A stretch of DNA of 62,000 bases from Glandiceps talaboti (taxonomy: Eukaryota; Hemichordata; Enteropneusta; Spengelidae): positions 11,945,461-12,007,460 of the forward strand of contig NC_135561.1 in the NCBI RefSeq assembly GCF_964340395.1. The letters are read 5' to 3'. Below the pieces are notes generated by a model. That model did not search any database, had not been told where the DNA came from, and worked only from the letters and a program-made list of their open reading frames with translations. A program made the position numbers and the translations under genes. Below, piece by piece: positions 25,601-37,570 of this stretch (positions are counted from its first letter, which is position 1; each line of letters starts with the position of its first letter).

Positions 25601-28600
25601 GCATATTGTTCTATTATGTACGTGGTAAAGAGTAAGTTCTATTGTAAATGCATTTATCATATAGTTGACATGGAGGGCGTCAGCTTGGAAAATGAAACCG
25701 CCTAGCTACTAGTATATATATACTAGGTTTATTATAAAAAGGTAAACTAATATAAATATGTATACATATCCACCTTGTATGAAGAATGTTCAATTGATCT
25801 ACTTGAAATACCTTATACAGCTTGACGTTAGACAAGAGGTATGTTCGGAATTTGACAACTAGTGTACAATTAGTGAAGGCTATACGTCGGTTGCAGGTTT
25901 TGACGAGTCTTTATATGTAGTTCCTATTGTACACAGTTCAAAACACCAATACATATAAATATACATTTGCAAGGTGAATATGCCATTCCAATTTCCAGAC
26001 TGCAAACAGGAAATTGAGAATACAGCGCCCTCATTCAACTTGGGGGTATCACCTCCTCGCTTTGTCCCTTGGTATTCTGTAGAAGTGTAAATCAGCGATT
26101 TTTTTTTCATATTGTTCAGATATCGAGAAAAGCAACAGTGTTCTATAACTAACTGAGTAACATATACCATATATACCCCCAAAGTACACACAGACAGGAA
26201 GTAGAGCGCCACCATGGCAAATTGTGGAAAGGCCTAATGGACCTATGTTTACAAGTACACTGTTTTAAAATATACACACGTGTATATAAATTTTGAAAAA
26301 AATAAATACCTTTTGAATAACCAGGATTTAAAATTCATAATCAGCTTTCTGTGTGTTTATTTATAGCATTCCATATATTAAAAGAGCCAACCAAGCAAAT
26401 AAATGAACACACAGTTCATGATCACTCGGACGCGTACGAGTTTAAAATTGCATGCACAAAAATTAAAAATACTCATTTCATGTGTGTTGTGAAAAGAACA
26501 TGTCTGATACTTCAGGTTTATTCTAATAAATCGCACCCATGAAACCATGATAACACCAATTTGATCTGGCAGCAGATCTAGACCGATTGTGTCGAATAGT
26601 GTTACATGTGTTTACATAATATCGAATCTCATTTTCAGCCATAGAGGGTGAATTTGAAAAGACCTTTTGTTGCTGTTATATTTATATTGTATGTGCATAC
26701 AAAACATATACCAAATGAAGATAAAAAACACAGAGGACATGTTTTGACAATGCATGATTATCTGGACGAGGAACTATTCAAGGGGACTATGATGGATCGG
26801 TGTCAAAGTACAGTCAACAACTCTCCAACAAGATAAACGTAAAAGCCTTCGATCTGTACGTACCAAATGGGTCATGGTTAAACTCGTTCATTCCATACCG
26901 TAAATCACCCATACTACACCCTTTACTCGTATGTTTGCCTTGATTCAAATCATTACTATAAAGCGTATAATAAATGCAACATTATCTAATCATGTATGCA
27001 CAATCTGCCTCGTTTCAAGGACCTCTATGTATGCCCACGTTTCGATTGAACAATGTAAAAATTGCCTTTTATCTGTATAAGCTTACTAGTCAGTTAAAGG
27101 GGCATGCAACTACACTGAGTTGATATTCATGGGGTGGGGGGGAGTTACTTGTTGTAGATTAAAATATACTTTCGTATTCTACTCACTGAAGCATGATTAA
27201 CCCCACTTGCAATTTAAAGAATCCAGCAACGATGACGTAATTTATCATACGTATTAAATATGTTGAGGAAATCCAACTGAGCTAAATATATGCTAGAGGA
27301 CAATTGTAATATCGTAGAAGACAAACATCAACACTAGAATAGTTTAATCGAGGTTTTATGAAAGTATTTTCACTTGAGTAAAAAAACAACTTATATACTC
27401 AGCTTGTGCCACTTTAATAGATCAACATTTTCTGAAATTTCACGTTACAATTTCTGAACCTGCTTTTAGTGTCTTGTTCCCTGTTTTTGCTTTTCGTTGT
27501 CTGTGCTTTAAGTTACGTAATATTGTTCACCAGCTTGGTAGCTGAATGAATTATAAAATGTAGTATAACCCACAGCCAGTTCAGGTTTTTATTTTGTGCG
27601 TTTCAGCCTTTGTAACTACATCATATTACTTAGCTTAGTATCCACGACTATGCTATGCATGCATGCATGTACTCCATATTAGGGAGACAACTATGTCATC
27701 TCAACCATAGACCATACATGGTGCAGAGTCTACGGTGTAGGGTTCTACGACTCATTGAACCAGTGATTCAGACACAGAGTAGATGACATAGTTTAGTAGT
27801 AATCAGCAAAACAAAGGTCCTAAGTTAACACATGTTATATATTTACATAATCATACACTTTTTAAAAATATTTTTCAGTCAATTTTACGTTGATCATTAA
27901 AACCTTGAAAATATGATGGTATCAAAAACGTAGCAATGTGTTTCATTTAAAGTAGTTTATTGCTGCCTATAGGTATAAAACACTGAATGTTTGTATTGCA
28001 TGCAGCTTAGCCTGGATTTAGACGAGCGAGTATTACATGTATGTAGGAACATGTGAACTATATGTACGTGTATTCATAAAACTGACTTTGGTTGTAAAAA
28101 AAGGGGAAGAAATACTAGTAGTTGTGTTGTTCTACATTCGACTGTCGTTTGTAAACATTCGTTTGTTTCTTTGTTGTACTTCATAAATATTTACAGTTTC
28201 CACAAAGGCTAGGGTTTGACCCCGAGGTCATAAAGCTGTGACTCATTCTGAAGGTACACCACCCCGAAGAAATCGGGCGTGGTGAAATTGCATTACCGTG
28301 AATAGGTATCGAACACTATAAATCAGCCAAATAACTTGGTGGATTGGTAAACAAAGGGTTTATGTCTGTTACACTTCAAAATGGAATTAACACAGGTGTT
28401 GATTTCAGATACATCTGTGCTTTAAACGACGGTGGAATCCCGTGTTCATGGTTGAAACAGTAAACAGTAAGGGTTGGGAGCAGCAATAAAAATGTTACGC
28501 AATAAACTATGCACTCAGTGACGTAACTATAATATCAACAATTTCACTTTCATCGATAAAAATGGATAAATACCATACTTTCGATGAAATAAAACAGTGA

Positions 28601-28800
28601 ACGTCGAACAGCACGTTGTTGTCCATTGTTGTTCTCAAAGGAAATTGCTCACATACCTGAAGATTGGCGAGTGACCCCGTATCTTCCGTTCCATACACAC
28701 CCCTTGTAACTTTGAATATTTTGGGCAATCGGAAATGCTCAACAACTTGTCGAATGGTGTACGAAGTCTCCGACCAACTGACTTTGTCTAATAAAGCCAT
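19689..28800 (-). CDS. GAREM-like adaptor C: CABIT + SAM (422 aa)
   Basis: Exons 28800-28657, 24988-24865, 22650-22459, 20864-20697 and 20329-19689 (144, 124, 192, 168, 641 bp) give one 1269-bp frame with the same phases as gene B. Residues 1-209 are the CABIT domain, with VSWSETSYTIRQV at the start and RVIAADERGRHFSVP in exon 2. Exon 5 adds YDF, DYEHI and LYEY tyrosines, a PRPLPPTP proline motif near 270-277, a lysine-rich stretch near 307-337, and a SAM domain at about 343-414. The linker is far shorter than in B. Like GAREM it should be a cytoplasmic signalling adaptor; partners are not shown by the sequence. A longer N-terminus from an upstream ATG (28863) is possible, but the chosen Met matches gene D. 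Introns of 3.7 and 2.2 kb hold no other gene. Gene C is head-to-head with EIF2B4. Confidence 0.93.
24989..28656. other. Intron 1 of gene C
   Basis: A 3.7 kb intron with no recognised gene. It contains a short pair of inverted 13-mers (aactatgtcatct near 27689 and its inverse near 27781) bracketing about 80 bp, which could be a small MITE. Plus frames at 26351-26542 and 26648-26836 show no known domain. Confidence 0.5.
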
Positions 28801-30101
28801 GTGTGATTTTTTTTCTATCGGGGAAAGTTTATCTGTAGAAGCAAAGAAAAAGTGCAAAATCAAAACGATAATCTTGTAAGGATTTTATTTCAATTACTCA
28901 GAAGTCAGGGCAATGCCGGTGATATAATTACAGATTTACTAACGGATCGAAAACGGGTGTGGTGTGGTATGATCTACCGGTTGAAAATCCTGGCCTAATT
29001 TTAGAAGGCGGAAATAAAAGTAAAAAATTGACTTCATGTTCACCTTTATAATATTATGTCGTTTGATTTGACCATTACATTTTCTTGAATCAAACAAGTT
29101 GTCACAACCCCAGTATTCCCACTGCGACCAGTACGTTCTATGTCTAGGAATTATTCTAGATGGATATCATTTTGACGGTACTTTCATTCAAACAAACAGA
29201 GTACGTACCTCTATAAACTACCGGGAATGAATCCTAAACTAGACGGAAAAGCAACGGGTGTCAGCTGATGACGGTATGCATGAAGCCCGTACCCATCGAA
29301 CGTCGGCAAGAGTTGGTGTGGTACGTGTAGGCGTTTGGCAGAACTGGTGCGTAAAACCGGTAGCACAGTACAGCAACTGGGTGATACCATATTAATAGGG
29401 ATGAGCAGCATGTACATGATTTTTGAATGAATGTATCTTAAGCTAAAATTATAGTGTAAAAATAATTGCTTGGCATATAATAAATGATTGATAGGAAGCT
29501 ATTTTCAAAACTCTGTAAAATGAAAAAGTATTTTGTCAACTCCTATTATATTTCGCCCCTCCTGTAAAGTTAATCAAAATGCCCAATTACCTTTGACCCG
29601 GAAATGCTCGCGCAACTGAAGCCATTTTGAAGAGTTTGGTTCGATCGAAAGGCATGGGTTTGTTGATTAATCTATGTGAAGACGACTAAGCTAATTAGAT
29701 GCCAAACAAAACATCTGTAGCGTCACAAATCTGAATAAGGTCAGTTTTTGAAACTTAAGTAGATGTTCGCACATCGAATTTCGTGGTGTTGTCCAACATC
29801 TGGCGGTGTTTAGCATGATGCAACATCACGAAAGATGTACGCGATGATTGATAGACTCTGACAGACAGTAAACCTTGTGTTTCATTCATTGATCGCCAAT
29901 CGCATAGTCGTATATATTTTCTGAATTTAGTTTATACACACTAACTATAGCACCAACCATTCTTCAGTAAAATCTACATTAAATTTCTTAACCACTACAC
30001 CCTTGAAGTTGAAACACTTTTTGTTATTTTGTTCGTACATGTCAATTTTACTTGCTTCACACCAGTATGTATATACCGCTTGTTGTGTGTGCATGTACGT
30101 G

Positions 30102-30186
<85 letters not shown>

Positions 30187-30299
30187 GACTGACTGACTGA
30201 CTGACTCTCTCTCTCTCGCTCTTACTCTCACTGTCTCAGTTATGTAAAAATGTTGAAATAAGGGCTCTAAACCTATGTAGCATTCTTTTTCATTTGCAG
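28801..30299. promoter_or_regulatory. Shared upstream region of gene C (-) and EIF2B4 (+)
   Basis: The start codons of gene C and EIF2B4 face away from each other across 1.56 kb. The EIF2B4 start exon has an acceptor (tttcatttgcag ending at 30299), so its promoter and a non-coding first exon must lie further upstream, perhaps near 29600-29750. No TATA box or initiator can be assigned. A GTCT microsatellite occupies 30101-30187. Confidence 0.5.
30101..30212. repeat. GTCT then GACT microsatellite
   Basis: About 21 GTCT units, then a few GACT and CT units, in the 5' intron of EIF2B4. Frames across it are repeat translations. Confidence 0.95.
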
Positions 30300-30317
30300 G
30301 ATTTTATAAACTTGAAA

Positions 30318-30329
30318 ATGATTCTGTGA
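30318..30329 (+). promoter_or_regulatory. Tiny upstream ORF before the EIF2B4 start
   Basis: Within the 63-nt leader of the start exon (30300-30362) is ATG-ATT-CTG-TGA, a three-codon upstream ORF ending 33 nt before the main ATG. The main start has a strong context (ACCATGG). Since eIF2B sets initiation efficiency, a uORF on its own subunit could give feedback; that is inference. If the 30299 acceptor is not used, the leader differs. Confidence 0.4.
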
Positions 30330-30362
30330 TACTACTGATAATATAACAAATATTGATAAACC

Positions 30363-31426
30363 ATGGAATCACAGGTAAGAAATCACAAGAAGTTTCGTAA
30401 TTTTTTGTAACTACTTTATTTGAAGAAAAAAAAGGCATGATGAGAGTGACAAAACTTTTCTTGAACCTGAATTGCATCAAATTGTGCCAATGGTGGTTGT
30501 TTTGTACTACTAATTATATATCCAAGGAAACACAGAGATTGTTAAAGCACCATTTTTATAAAATTAAGAATGGTAAACAGATTTTTACCAGATTTCTCCC
30601 TCCAGATACCTGACTTACATTGTACACATCTGTGTTACCCAGTTTGTAAAGCAGTAATTATCATAAGATTTCTATTTCCACTCGTAGGAAGCAAGTGGCA
30701 CAAAATCTGAAGGCAGTGCATCTCAACAAAGGCACGGTACAGAGAAGGAGGGAGCCAACCCACCGACAGACAGACAGGACTCTAGATCTAAGAAATCCAA
30801 GAAAGAAAAGAAACAGAAAGGAAATCAACAACAACATCAACAACACACACCGGCCACTAAAGGTGCAGAGAACACTCCGGATGGTGATGAGGCTCCTAAA
30901 TTAAGTAAAGCAGAGATGAAGAGAATGAGGAGAGAACGACAGGTAAGAGAGAGTATACCTCATGGAAGTGAAGTTGTATGTGTTTGAACAAAAATATGGA
31001 ATTTATACCTGTTGTTCCACTAATTTTTCCGTTTTTTCCTTAACTGACATTTCAACATAATTTAGTATAATTATATCATACACCAGTTTTTTTTTCTGCT
31101 GGGAAATACTGATAATCAGAGATTCTTTATAACATATATTTTCCTTGACTAAACAAAAGAGAGCAAATGTTCACATTACAAACTTGAAGTAAATATGATA
31201 ATAAGGTGATAAATGTGTGCTATATTTCCTTTTTGAGTATGTGATGGTAAGCTAGAGGTGTGTGGCCTGGTGATAGTGTATTAACATTTTTACTTTTCAC
31301 ACAGGAGGCTGAAAGAGCTGCCAAAGCTGCCAGAAAAGGAGAAGGCACAGCTACTGGTAAACCTAAATCAGCTTCTGATGGTAAGTGAGACGTGTGTCTG
31401 TGTGTCTGTGTGTGTGTGTGTGTGTG

Positions 31427-31478
<52 letters not shown>

Positions 31479-34400
31479 CATCTGTCCGTCTGTCTGTCTG
31501 TCTGTCGGTCTGTCTGTCTGTTGGTCCATTTGTCTGTCTCTGTCTGTCTGTCTGTCTGTCTGTCTTCTGTCTATCCACTCATCCATCCATCCATCCATCC
31601 ATCCATCTGTCTGTCCATCCGTTCGTCCATCTCTCTGTTTGTCTCTATCATAGTGTGGTGTGTATGTGTGTGTCTGGATATATTGGTGTGTGTATAAGTG
31701 GGGTGAGCATATTTTATTATCATTATTATTATTAAACTTGATAAATTGTTGAGCCAAAGGCTTTGCTCACACAATGTTTCACCAAGTTTAAATATATAAT
31801 ATTTTAGACATTATCATGTATGTATGTGAACATTGTTGAAATGTTGGAAAGATTTAATTTTATTGTCATTCACATTCCTCTTTAATTACATGAATAGTAA
31901 CAAAGAAGGAACCTCCAAGAGTTTCTGCAAATATCCAAGTAGACGATCCTAAAGTCCAGAAGAAAATAGCCAAGAAATTAGAAAAACAACAGGTATGGAC
32001 TGTTTGTTGTTATCAGCTTTGAAATGATTGCATGTATTTTTACAGTTGTGGTAATGTTGTTCACCTCTTAATGTCATAATGCAAATCTTCTTACACAGCT
32101 GGCTAGATATGTAGAAATGATGGCAAATAAGGTGTCCTTCAATCATTCACATTTCAAGGATTGGACAGATTTTCTGTGAATGTGTCTGTTGTTTAACTCT
32201 TTGACAATTACAATGACAACTTGCGCTATTGTAGTAATGAGTTAGGTGATTGTCATTTGCTATATTTTGCCAACTTTGTGAACTTTCTTACATTTTGGAC
32301 TTGTGTGAAATTGCTCATTTTACATCCTTAGGCTTGAGTTGCTACAGATCTGTTCATTTGAAGATAATATCTGCCATTTTCTGTTTTTAATGAATTTTAG
32401 GTTTTATGGTGAAAATGTATTATAGTGAATTATTACTGACCACTTGCTCTGTTTGATAAACCAAAAAATTGCACGTGCTACACTTTAAGATAACGTGATA
32501 GGATGAATACCGTTTCGTGCTACATTTTGTTAACATAAAATATACTGACATGCCATCATGCAGACATCAGTTGGGTCATGGAAAACATAGAATTTAAGTA
32601 AGGCTACCCTAATTGGGAAACTCTTTGCACTTGTTTCAGGTACCTCAAAGGGCAGCAGCACAGAGAAAAGTAGGCCTCTTCTCACATTTACATCAGTATG
32701 AACGCCAGGTTACATTGACACAAGGGATTGCATTCCATAATGGTGGACTCCACCCAGCTATCATTCGACTAGGGCTACAGTATGCAGAAGGCATTATTTG
32801 TGGTTCTAATGCAAGATGTCTGGCTTTAATGCAAGCTTTCAAAGCTGTTATCAGAGACTATACTACACCACCACAGAAAGAACTATCCAGAGATTTAGAA
32901 GCCAAGATTAAACCTTATATTAGGTATGTGTCTCATATTTGGGTGGAAAAGTAAAAAGTCAATTTGTCTTCGGTTAAATACTAAATGTACGTTATTTCTG
33001 ATTTTTCGGCCGGACACAGATAGCCTTTAGGGAATCTAGAAAGAATGAAAGTATAAAATACAGAGGGTAAAATCACATAAAAAAGAGGCAAATAACTGTA
33101 ATAACTGTAACAGTAAGCTATAGATGCAGGGTAAAAAGTAACCGAGTCAATGAAGTGTTGACGTCAACAGTAAAGTTAAAAAGCTGAAATAAAAAAAGAT
33201 TAAAATGCAGTGAGAAACAGATAAAAACTTACAGGGAACTGGCGCAGTGAAAGATTGCTTGTGTCTGGGATGATGGCTATGGACTATTAATGACATCTGA
33301 TATTTGTTTTGAAGTATTTACAGGCTTTAAATCTCTTTTATATGTGAAAAGTTTGATATTTGACATGTTTTCTCACTTCAAAGGGTATCAGTGTTTGAAT
33401 GAATTCTATAGAGGTTCCAATGTGAATGCTTTAATCCTATGTGTTATTAGAGGCTGCGATGAATTTATGCTCCCTGGGGAGTTGAGGGAGTATAAAGACC
33501 TGTCGTGTCATTAGAAGTCTGTACCAGGGTAATAACTATAAATCACTTTGAGTGATGTGGGAAAGTGCTATATAAAAATTAGCTTAATGATTATATTACC
33601 ATGATTTAGAGTTATTGTTTGATTTGTACAAAATATCTTGAAATTTGTAAAATGATTCTTCTAATAACATCTGACATATCCTCTGACACTTTCTAGATAA
33701 TAGAGATTATCATGCAAATGTGTTTGTAGTGTTACAATAATCGTCAAAATTCTTGTTTTTCTTTTAAAAATTTCTTTACACAGTTTCCTAACCCAATGTA
33801 GACCACTGTCTGTCAGTATGGGAAATGCTATCAAGTTCCTGAAAATGCAAATCACCAATACCCCAACAGATATAAAAGATTCAGAAGTAAGTGATATAAT
33901 AGACCTTGCCAGAAAAATAGCATCATCTAGAGGTGAAGGCTACAATAAGTAAGAAGAGTGTCGTTCAGTTTGACTCTACCGAACAACACAGTTTTTCCCC
34001 GGGTACTCCGGTTTCCTCCTGCATTTACACTGATCCCATGAGGGATGGCCCTCACTGGACTTTTTGGGAGACAAGTATCTATAGACTTAAAGAACTATCC
34101 AGTATAATAAAGATTATTTTTATTATTATCATAATCGTTTCCTACTTTTAATGAAATAACAATCATTGAAATAGTGTCCTGTAGCTAGTTTACTAGGTGA
34201 CAAAAATCCTGCACTATGATGTCGGCTAGTCTCTATAATTTAAGTATATGATTTACTTACCTTTTAGCCAAGATATAATATGATATGATATTCTATTGAA
34301 CCCCCTAGGTATGTGTCAATTGATATGTGTTACAGAATGTGTAGTTGGGAGTTGTCAACCTTTTACCAAGATTCAATTTGATATTCTACGAATTTACACC

Positions 34401-36763
34401 CCTAGCTCAGTGTTACATGCTGGGTTTTACAGCTTTACTGTTGATTAAGAAGTGGTTAACTTTTTAACCCAAAAATGATCAGGAACATATTTTATGATAA
34501 AACCAAAATAAAGAAAAAGTTAAACCTCTGATTACAGCATCACATATTTCAGAGAGCAAAAAGATATGGCAATATTTCGTTCTTGTTACGCAACCCAAGG
34601 TTCTCATTGCTTGTGAGTACTGTTTCACCTATTAAACTTGACAGGTGTAAAACACTTTGTTGAACCAAAGGACTATTTGTTACTATGTTATACTGAACTA
34701 ATGAACATATATAAAGACAAACTATTGATGGAATTTTGAATATTTTTCGACAGGCTAAAGAGCGGTTGTTTGAGAGCATTGATGGTTACTTACAAGAAAA
34801 GATAGTATTGGCTGGTGAAGCTATATCAAAGACGTATGCAATACAGAAGATATGTAATGGAGATGTTATCATGATATATGCATGGTAGGTGTTTAACTTT
34901 AAGGATGGGCTTGAATTCAATTTCTATGCTTGGTAATCATATTTAGCCAAGTGAACTGTTACAGCTACAGTTATCTATTGATTTCCATTCACCCCACCTT
35001 ATAAATTTGGTAGTCTAGATACAATGTTAAATGTTATTCTCCAATATTTTGCAATTGCAATCTCCTTTTTACGTTTGAATACAGAAATACAGGGTAAAAG
35101 TCTAAGGATCAGTAGAGAGGAAGTAGTCAAAATCTGTCAGAATGAAGGGTCAAGGCAACATCCAATGCAAAAAAAACAACAACCAGATTTTAAAAACACA
35201 CTGCAAAAGTAACATATACTCCTGTATTATCTTGCAGTTCCTCCTTGATATGTAGAGTTTTAAAAGATGCACACAAAGCTGGTAAAAAATTCAGTGTCAT
35301 TGTTGTGGATGGAAGGCCAAAAAATGAAGGTCGTGAAGCAGCTAGACGTCTAGTGAAAGCTGGTATTAACTGTTCATACATACTAACCAATGCAGTATCA
35401 TATATGATGCCAGAGGTAAGTATTACGGATTAGTGTATCAGATTGTACAACACAATGATTAACAGAGGAGGAACAGAGATAAATATCAAATCAAGTATGA
35501 TAGATGGGTAGGTCACAGTTAGTTGTTATACGATTGAGGTATTTTGTTATACAGTGTTTTTTCAAAAGTTTGGGAACCCAAGTAATGAAGGAGAAAATCA
35601 GGTTTAACTTTGCATAAATTTCCATACTTTGTACCTACCACCAATCAAATGCTATCTCTCATATGTATTCAAAGTGTTCTTGGGAGCCCATTTGATATTG
35701 GCCAATGGTTATCTATCAGTTGGTCAGTTATTGGTTGCTGTGGTTGACCAATCAAACTTTCTGTTTTGTAAGTATCTCTAGTATCTCTAGTCTTCTTGGG
35801 AACCCATGTCCTATTGGTTAATGGTTATGTCAAGGTTAGCTCTAGACAGTTATTGATTACCCAATCAAACTTTCTCTTTTGTAGGTATCCAAAGTCTTTT
35901 TAGGAGCCCATGCCCTATTGGCCAATGGTTATGTCATGTCAAGAGTTGGCCAATCATTGGTGGCTATGATGGCTAAAGCTTACAATGTACCGGTTCTGGT
36001 ATGCTGTGAGACTTATAAATTCTGTGAGAGAGTACAGACAGATTCTTTTGTATCTAATGAACTAGGTGAGTTGTTATCAGACAATTATCTTGTGATATTT
36101 TAATGAGAAGATCAGTGGTACTTGACTGACACTTGAAAAAGAGAAATTTTAGAAGTTAATTTTTAGGTTGTGATAATTACAACACAATCAGTAGTTAACA
36201 CTTAGTTTTTGTAAAAACAGAATATTCCAAGGACTATGTCTTCATAACACCATACTTAGCTTGCAGGTGAATTGGCTCTACAACAAATCTTGATTTTTGT
36301 TTTGACCAGACTGCTAAATTTAGAGTAGTGTATTGTCATCCATGAACTCTCTAAATTCCAGTGACAAACAATTTATTCAATGTATATTCAGCTTTGTTCT
36401 GAAAGACGTTAGATCACTCAGGAGTAACAGGTCAAGTTTATGCAGAAATTTGAAATCTTAGCTATCGAAATTGTTTTCCAAAATGGCCGACTAAAACAGC
36501 GCCCTCTGTGGCAAAGATTTTATTTCTTTCATCTAACACAATATTTTATTTTCTATTTCATAGGTGACCCAAGTGATTTAGTGGACATTGGTAAATCAGC
36601 CAACTACCTCCAAGAATGGAAAGACTTTCCCTCGCTGAGTTTACTCAATTTAGTTTATGATGTCACGCCTCCTGATTTCGTTGACATGGTAATTACCGAA
36701 ATCGGTATGATTCCGTGTACGTCTGTGCCGGTTGTGTTACGTGTCAAAAGTGTAGAAGTCTAG
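30363..36763 (+). CDS. EIF2B4: Translation initiation factor eIF2B subunit delta (504 aa)
   Basis: Ten coding exons join in frame: 30363-30374, 30688-30942, 31305-31380, 31898-31992, 32640-32923, 33784-33886, 34754-34884, 35238-35415, 35885-36065, 36564-36763 (1515 bp with stop). Residues 1 to about 145 are low-complexity and charged, with [10 protein letters not shown] and the [13 protein letters not shown] stretch typical of this subunit. From about 150 the conserved domain follows: [24 protein letters not shown], the [20 protein letters not shown] junction, [55 protein letters not shown], and a C-terminus ending VKSVEV. Human EIF2B4 is about 523 aa. In the decameric eIF2B complex the delta subunit belongs to the regulatory core that senses phosphorylated eIF2-alpha and supports GDP/GTP exchange on eIF2. 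The gene is wedged between GAREM-like genes C and D on the opposite strand. Confidence 0.97.
31391..31690. repeat. GT / GTCT / CATC microsatellite
   Basis: Compound tract starting 10 bp inside intron 3 of EIF2B4. Overlapping open frames on both strands ([19 protein letters not shown]) are repeat translations and not genes. Confidence 0.95.
33396..33605 (+). mobile_element. SINE fragment (3' portion)
   Basis: In intron 5 of EIF2B4. It matches the 3' two-thirds of the SINE at 39591-39955: aatgtgaatgctttaatcct, tatgctccctggggagttga, then the tail 'gggaaagtgctatataa'. It lacks the tRNA-like head, so it is 5'-truncated, as happens on reverse-transcribed insertion. Confidence 0.8.
33955..34145 (+). 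mobile_element. Probable SINE tail of another family
   Basis: A segment with ttccccgggtactccggttt and 'gggatggccctcactgga' ends in ATT-rich repeats (tttttattattatcat). The layout is that of a SINE 3' end. No tRNA head is visible. It lies in intron 6 of EIF2B4. Confidence 0.55.
35551..35600. mobile_element. MITE fragment, relative of 36905-37050
   Basis: The phrase cagtgttttttcaaaagttt followed by gggaaccc is the inverse of the end of the element at 36905-37050. Only one end is recognisable here, in intron 8 of EIF2B4. Confidence 0.5.
35640..35884 (+). repeat. Two tandem echoes of the EIF2B4 exon 9 start
   Basis: Two diverged copies of the intron end plus the start of exon 9 lie in tandem before the true exon at 35885. 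Echo 1 begins at 35665 and reads [16 protein letters not shown]. Echo 2 begins near 35782 and reads [16 protein letters not shown]. The exon itself reads [16 protein letters not shown]. Each copy is preceded by ccaatcaaa and a T-rich run, about 105-115 bp apart. The echoes have lost similarity after about 25-30 codons. Echo 1 lacks an AG acceptor at the equivalent place (ATAT); echo 2 has CTAG nearby. Both frames stay open over the similar part. Confidence 0.8.
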
Positions 36764-36904
36764 CTATGTAGTGAAGTGTTTGAAGTATGCAAACAAGACA
36801 GTGTAGCAGTCATTACGGGCATGATAGATAAAGATTTATATCGACGATGTGTAATGTAAAAAGACATTATTAGATATTGCTTGTATATCGCAAATTCTAT
36901 CACA

Positions 36905-37050
36905 GTGTTTTATTTAAGGGCGGTAAGTAGGTAAAATCTACCGGGGGTTCCCCACCTAAACTATGATACATTGCATGGGAAGCACTACCAGTTTTACCTC
37001 TTTCCCCCTTTCTGTTACCGGGGTTCCCAAACCTTAGCAAAAACACTATC
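36905..37050. mobile_element. Small MITE-like inverted-repeat element
   Basis: It begins agtgttttatttaag and ends agcaaaaacact, with inner inverted blocks ccgggggttccccacctaaa and 'ccggggttcccaaacctt'. It lies about 140 bp after the EIF2B4 stop, probably in the 3' UTR. The target duplication is unclear. Confidence 0.6.
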
Positions 37051-37204
37051 ATGAAAGGATGTCTTCTGTTATGAACTGGAAACCATACTTTCAGAGACCA
37101 CAGAAGAAGTGAGGAGAGGAAAAGGCATCAATAGCCTTGACAAATCTGCAAAAAAGTTACGATTCTAGCGTAGTGTATATACCTACATGTACGTTGTATT
37201 TCAC

Positions 37205-37570
37205 ACAGTCTGTTCTGTATTGGTCTTCAAACTGGAGTTGTTTTGAAATAGTCAATTAGACTGACTTTTCAATGCACACTTGGTATTTCATAAAGTCTGG
37301 CTATGAAACAGGTGATAATATAAAAATGAGCCAATCGGTGTACACTTTTCAATTTGAGTTATCAACTTTGTGTTTGAAACACAGTTCTTAATTGGCTATT
37401 GAACTGGTGTCATTTTGAAATGGCCAATCTGTGTACACCTTTCAGTGCAGGGTTCAGTGTTTATCCACTTTGTTTTTAAAACACAATTCTTAATTGGCTA
37501 TCACACTGGTGTTATTTTGAAATAGCCAGTCAGTGCACACCTTCCATTCAGGGTTTAGTGTTCTCCATGT
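37205..37570. repeat. About 115-bp degenerate tandem repeat, three to four copies
   Basis: The phrase 'cacaattcttaattggctat', then ttttgaaatagcca, then gtgcacacctt, recurs near 37240, 37380 and 37480, with a weaker copy before. It is downstream of EIF2B4. The rest of 37571-39100 shows no gene. Confidence 0.7.

Noticed and set aside
26648-26836. 62-residue plus frame with an acidic patch
   Set aside because: Lies in intron 1 of gene C without splice or domain support.
31363-31757. Several overlapping Cys/Val/Ser- and Thr/Asp/Gln-rich frames
   Set aside because: Translations of GTCT and GT microsatellites in an EIF2B4 intron.
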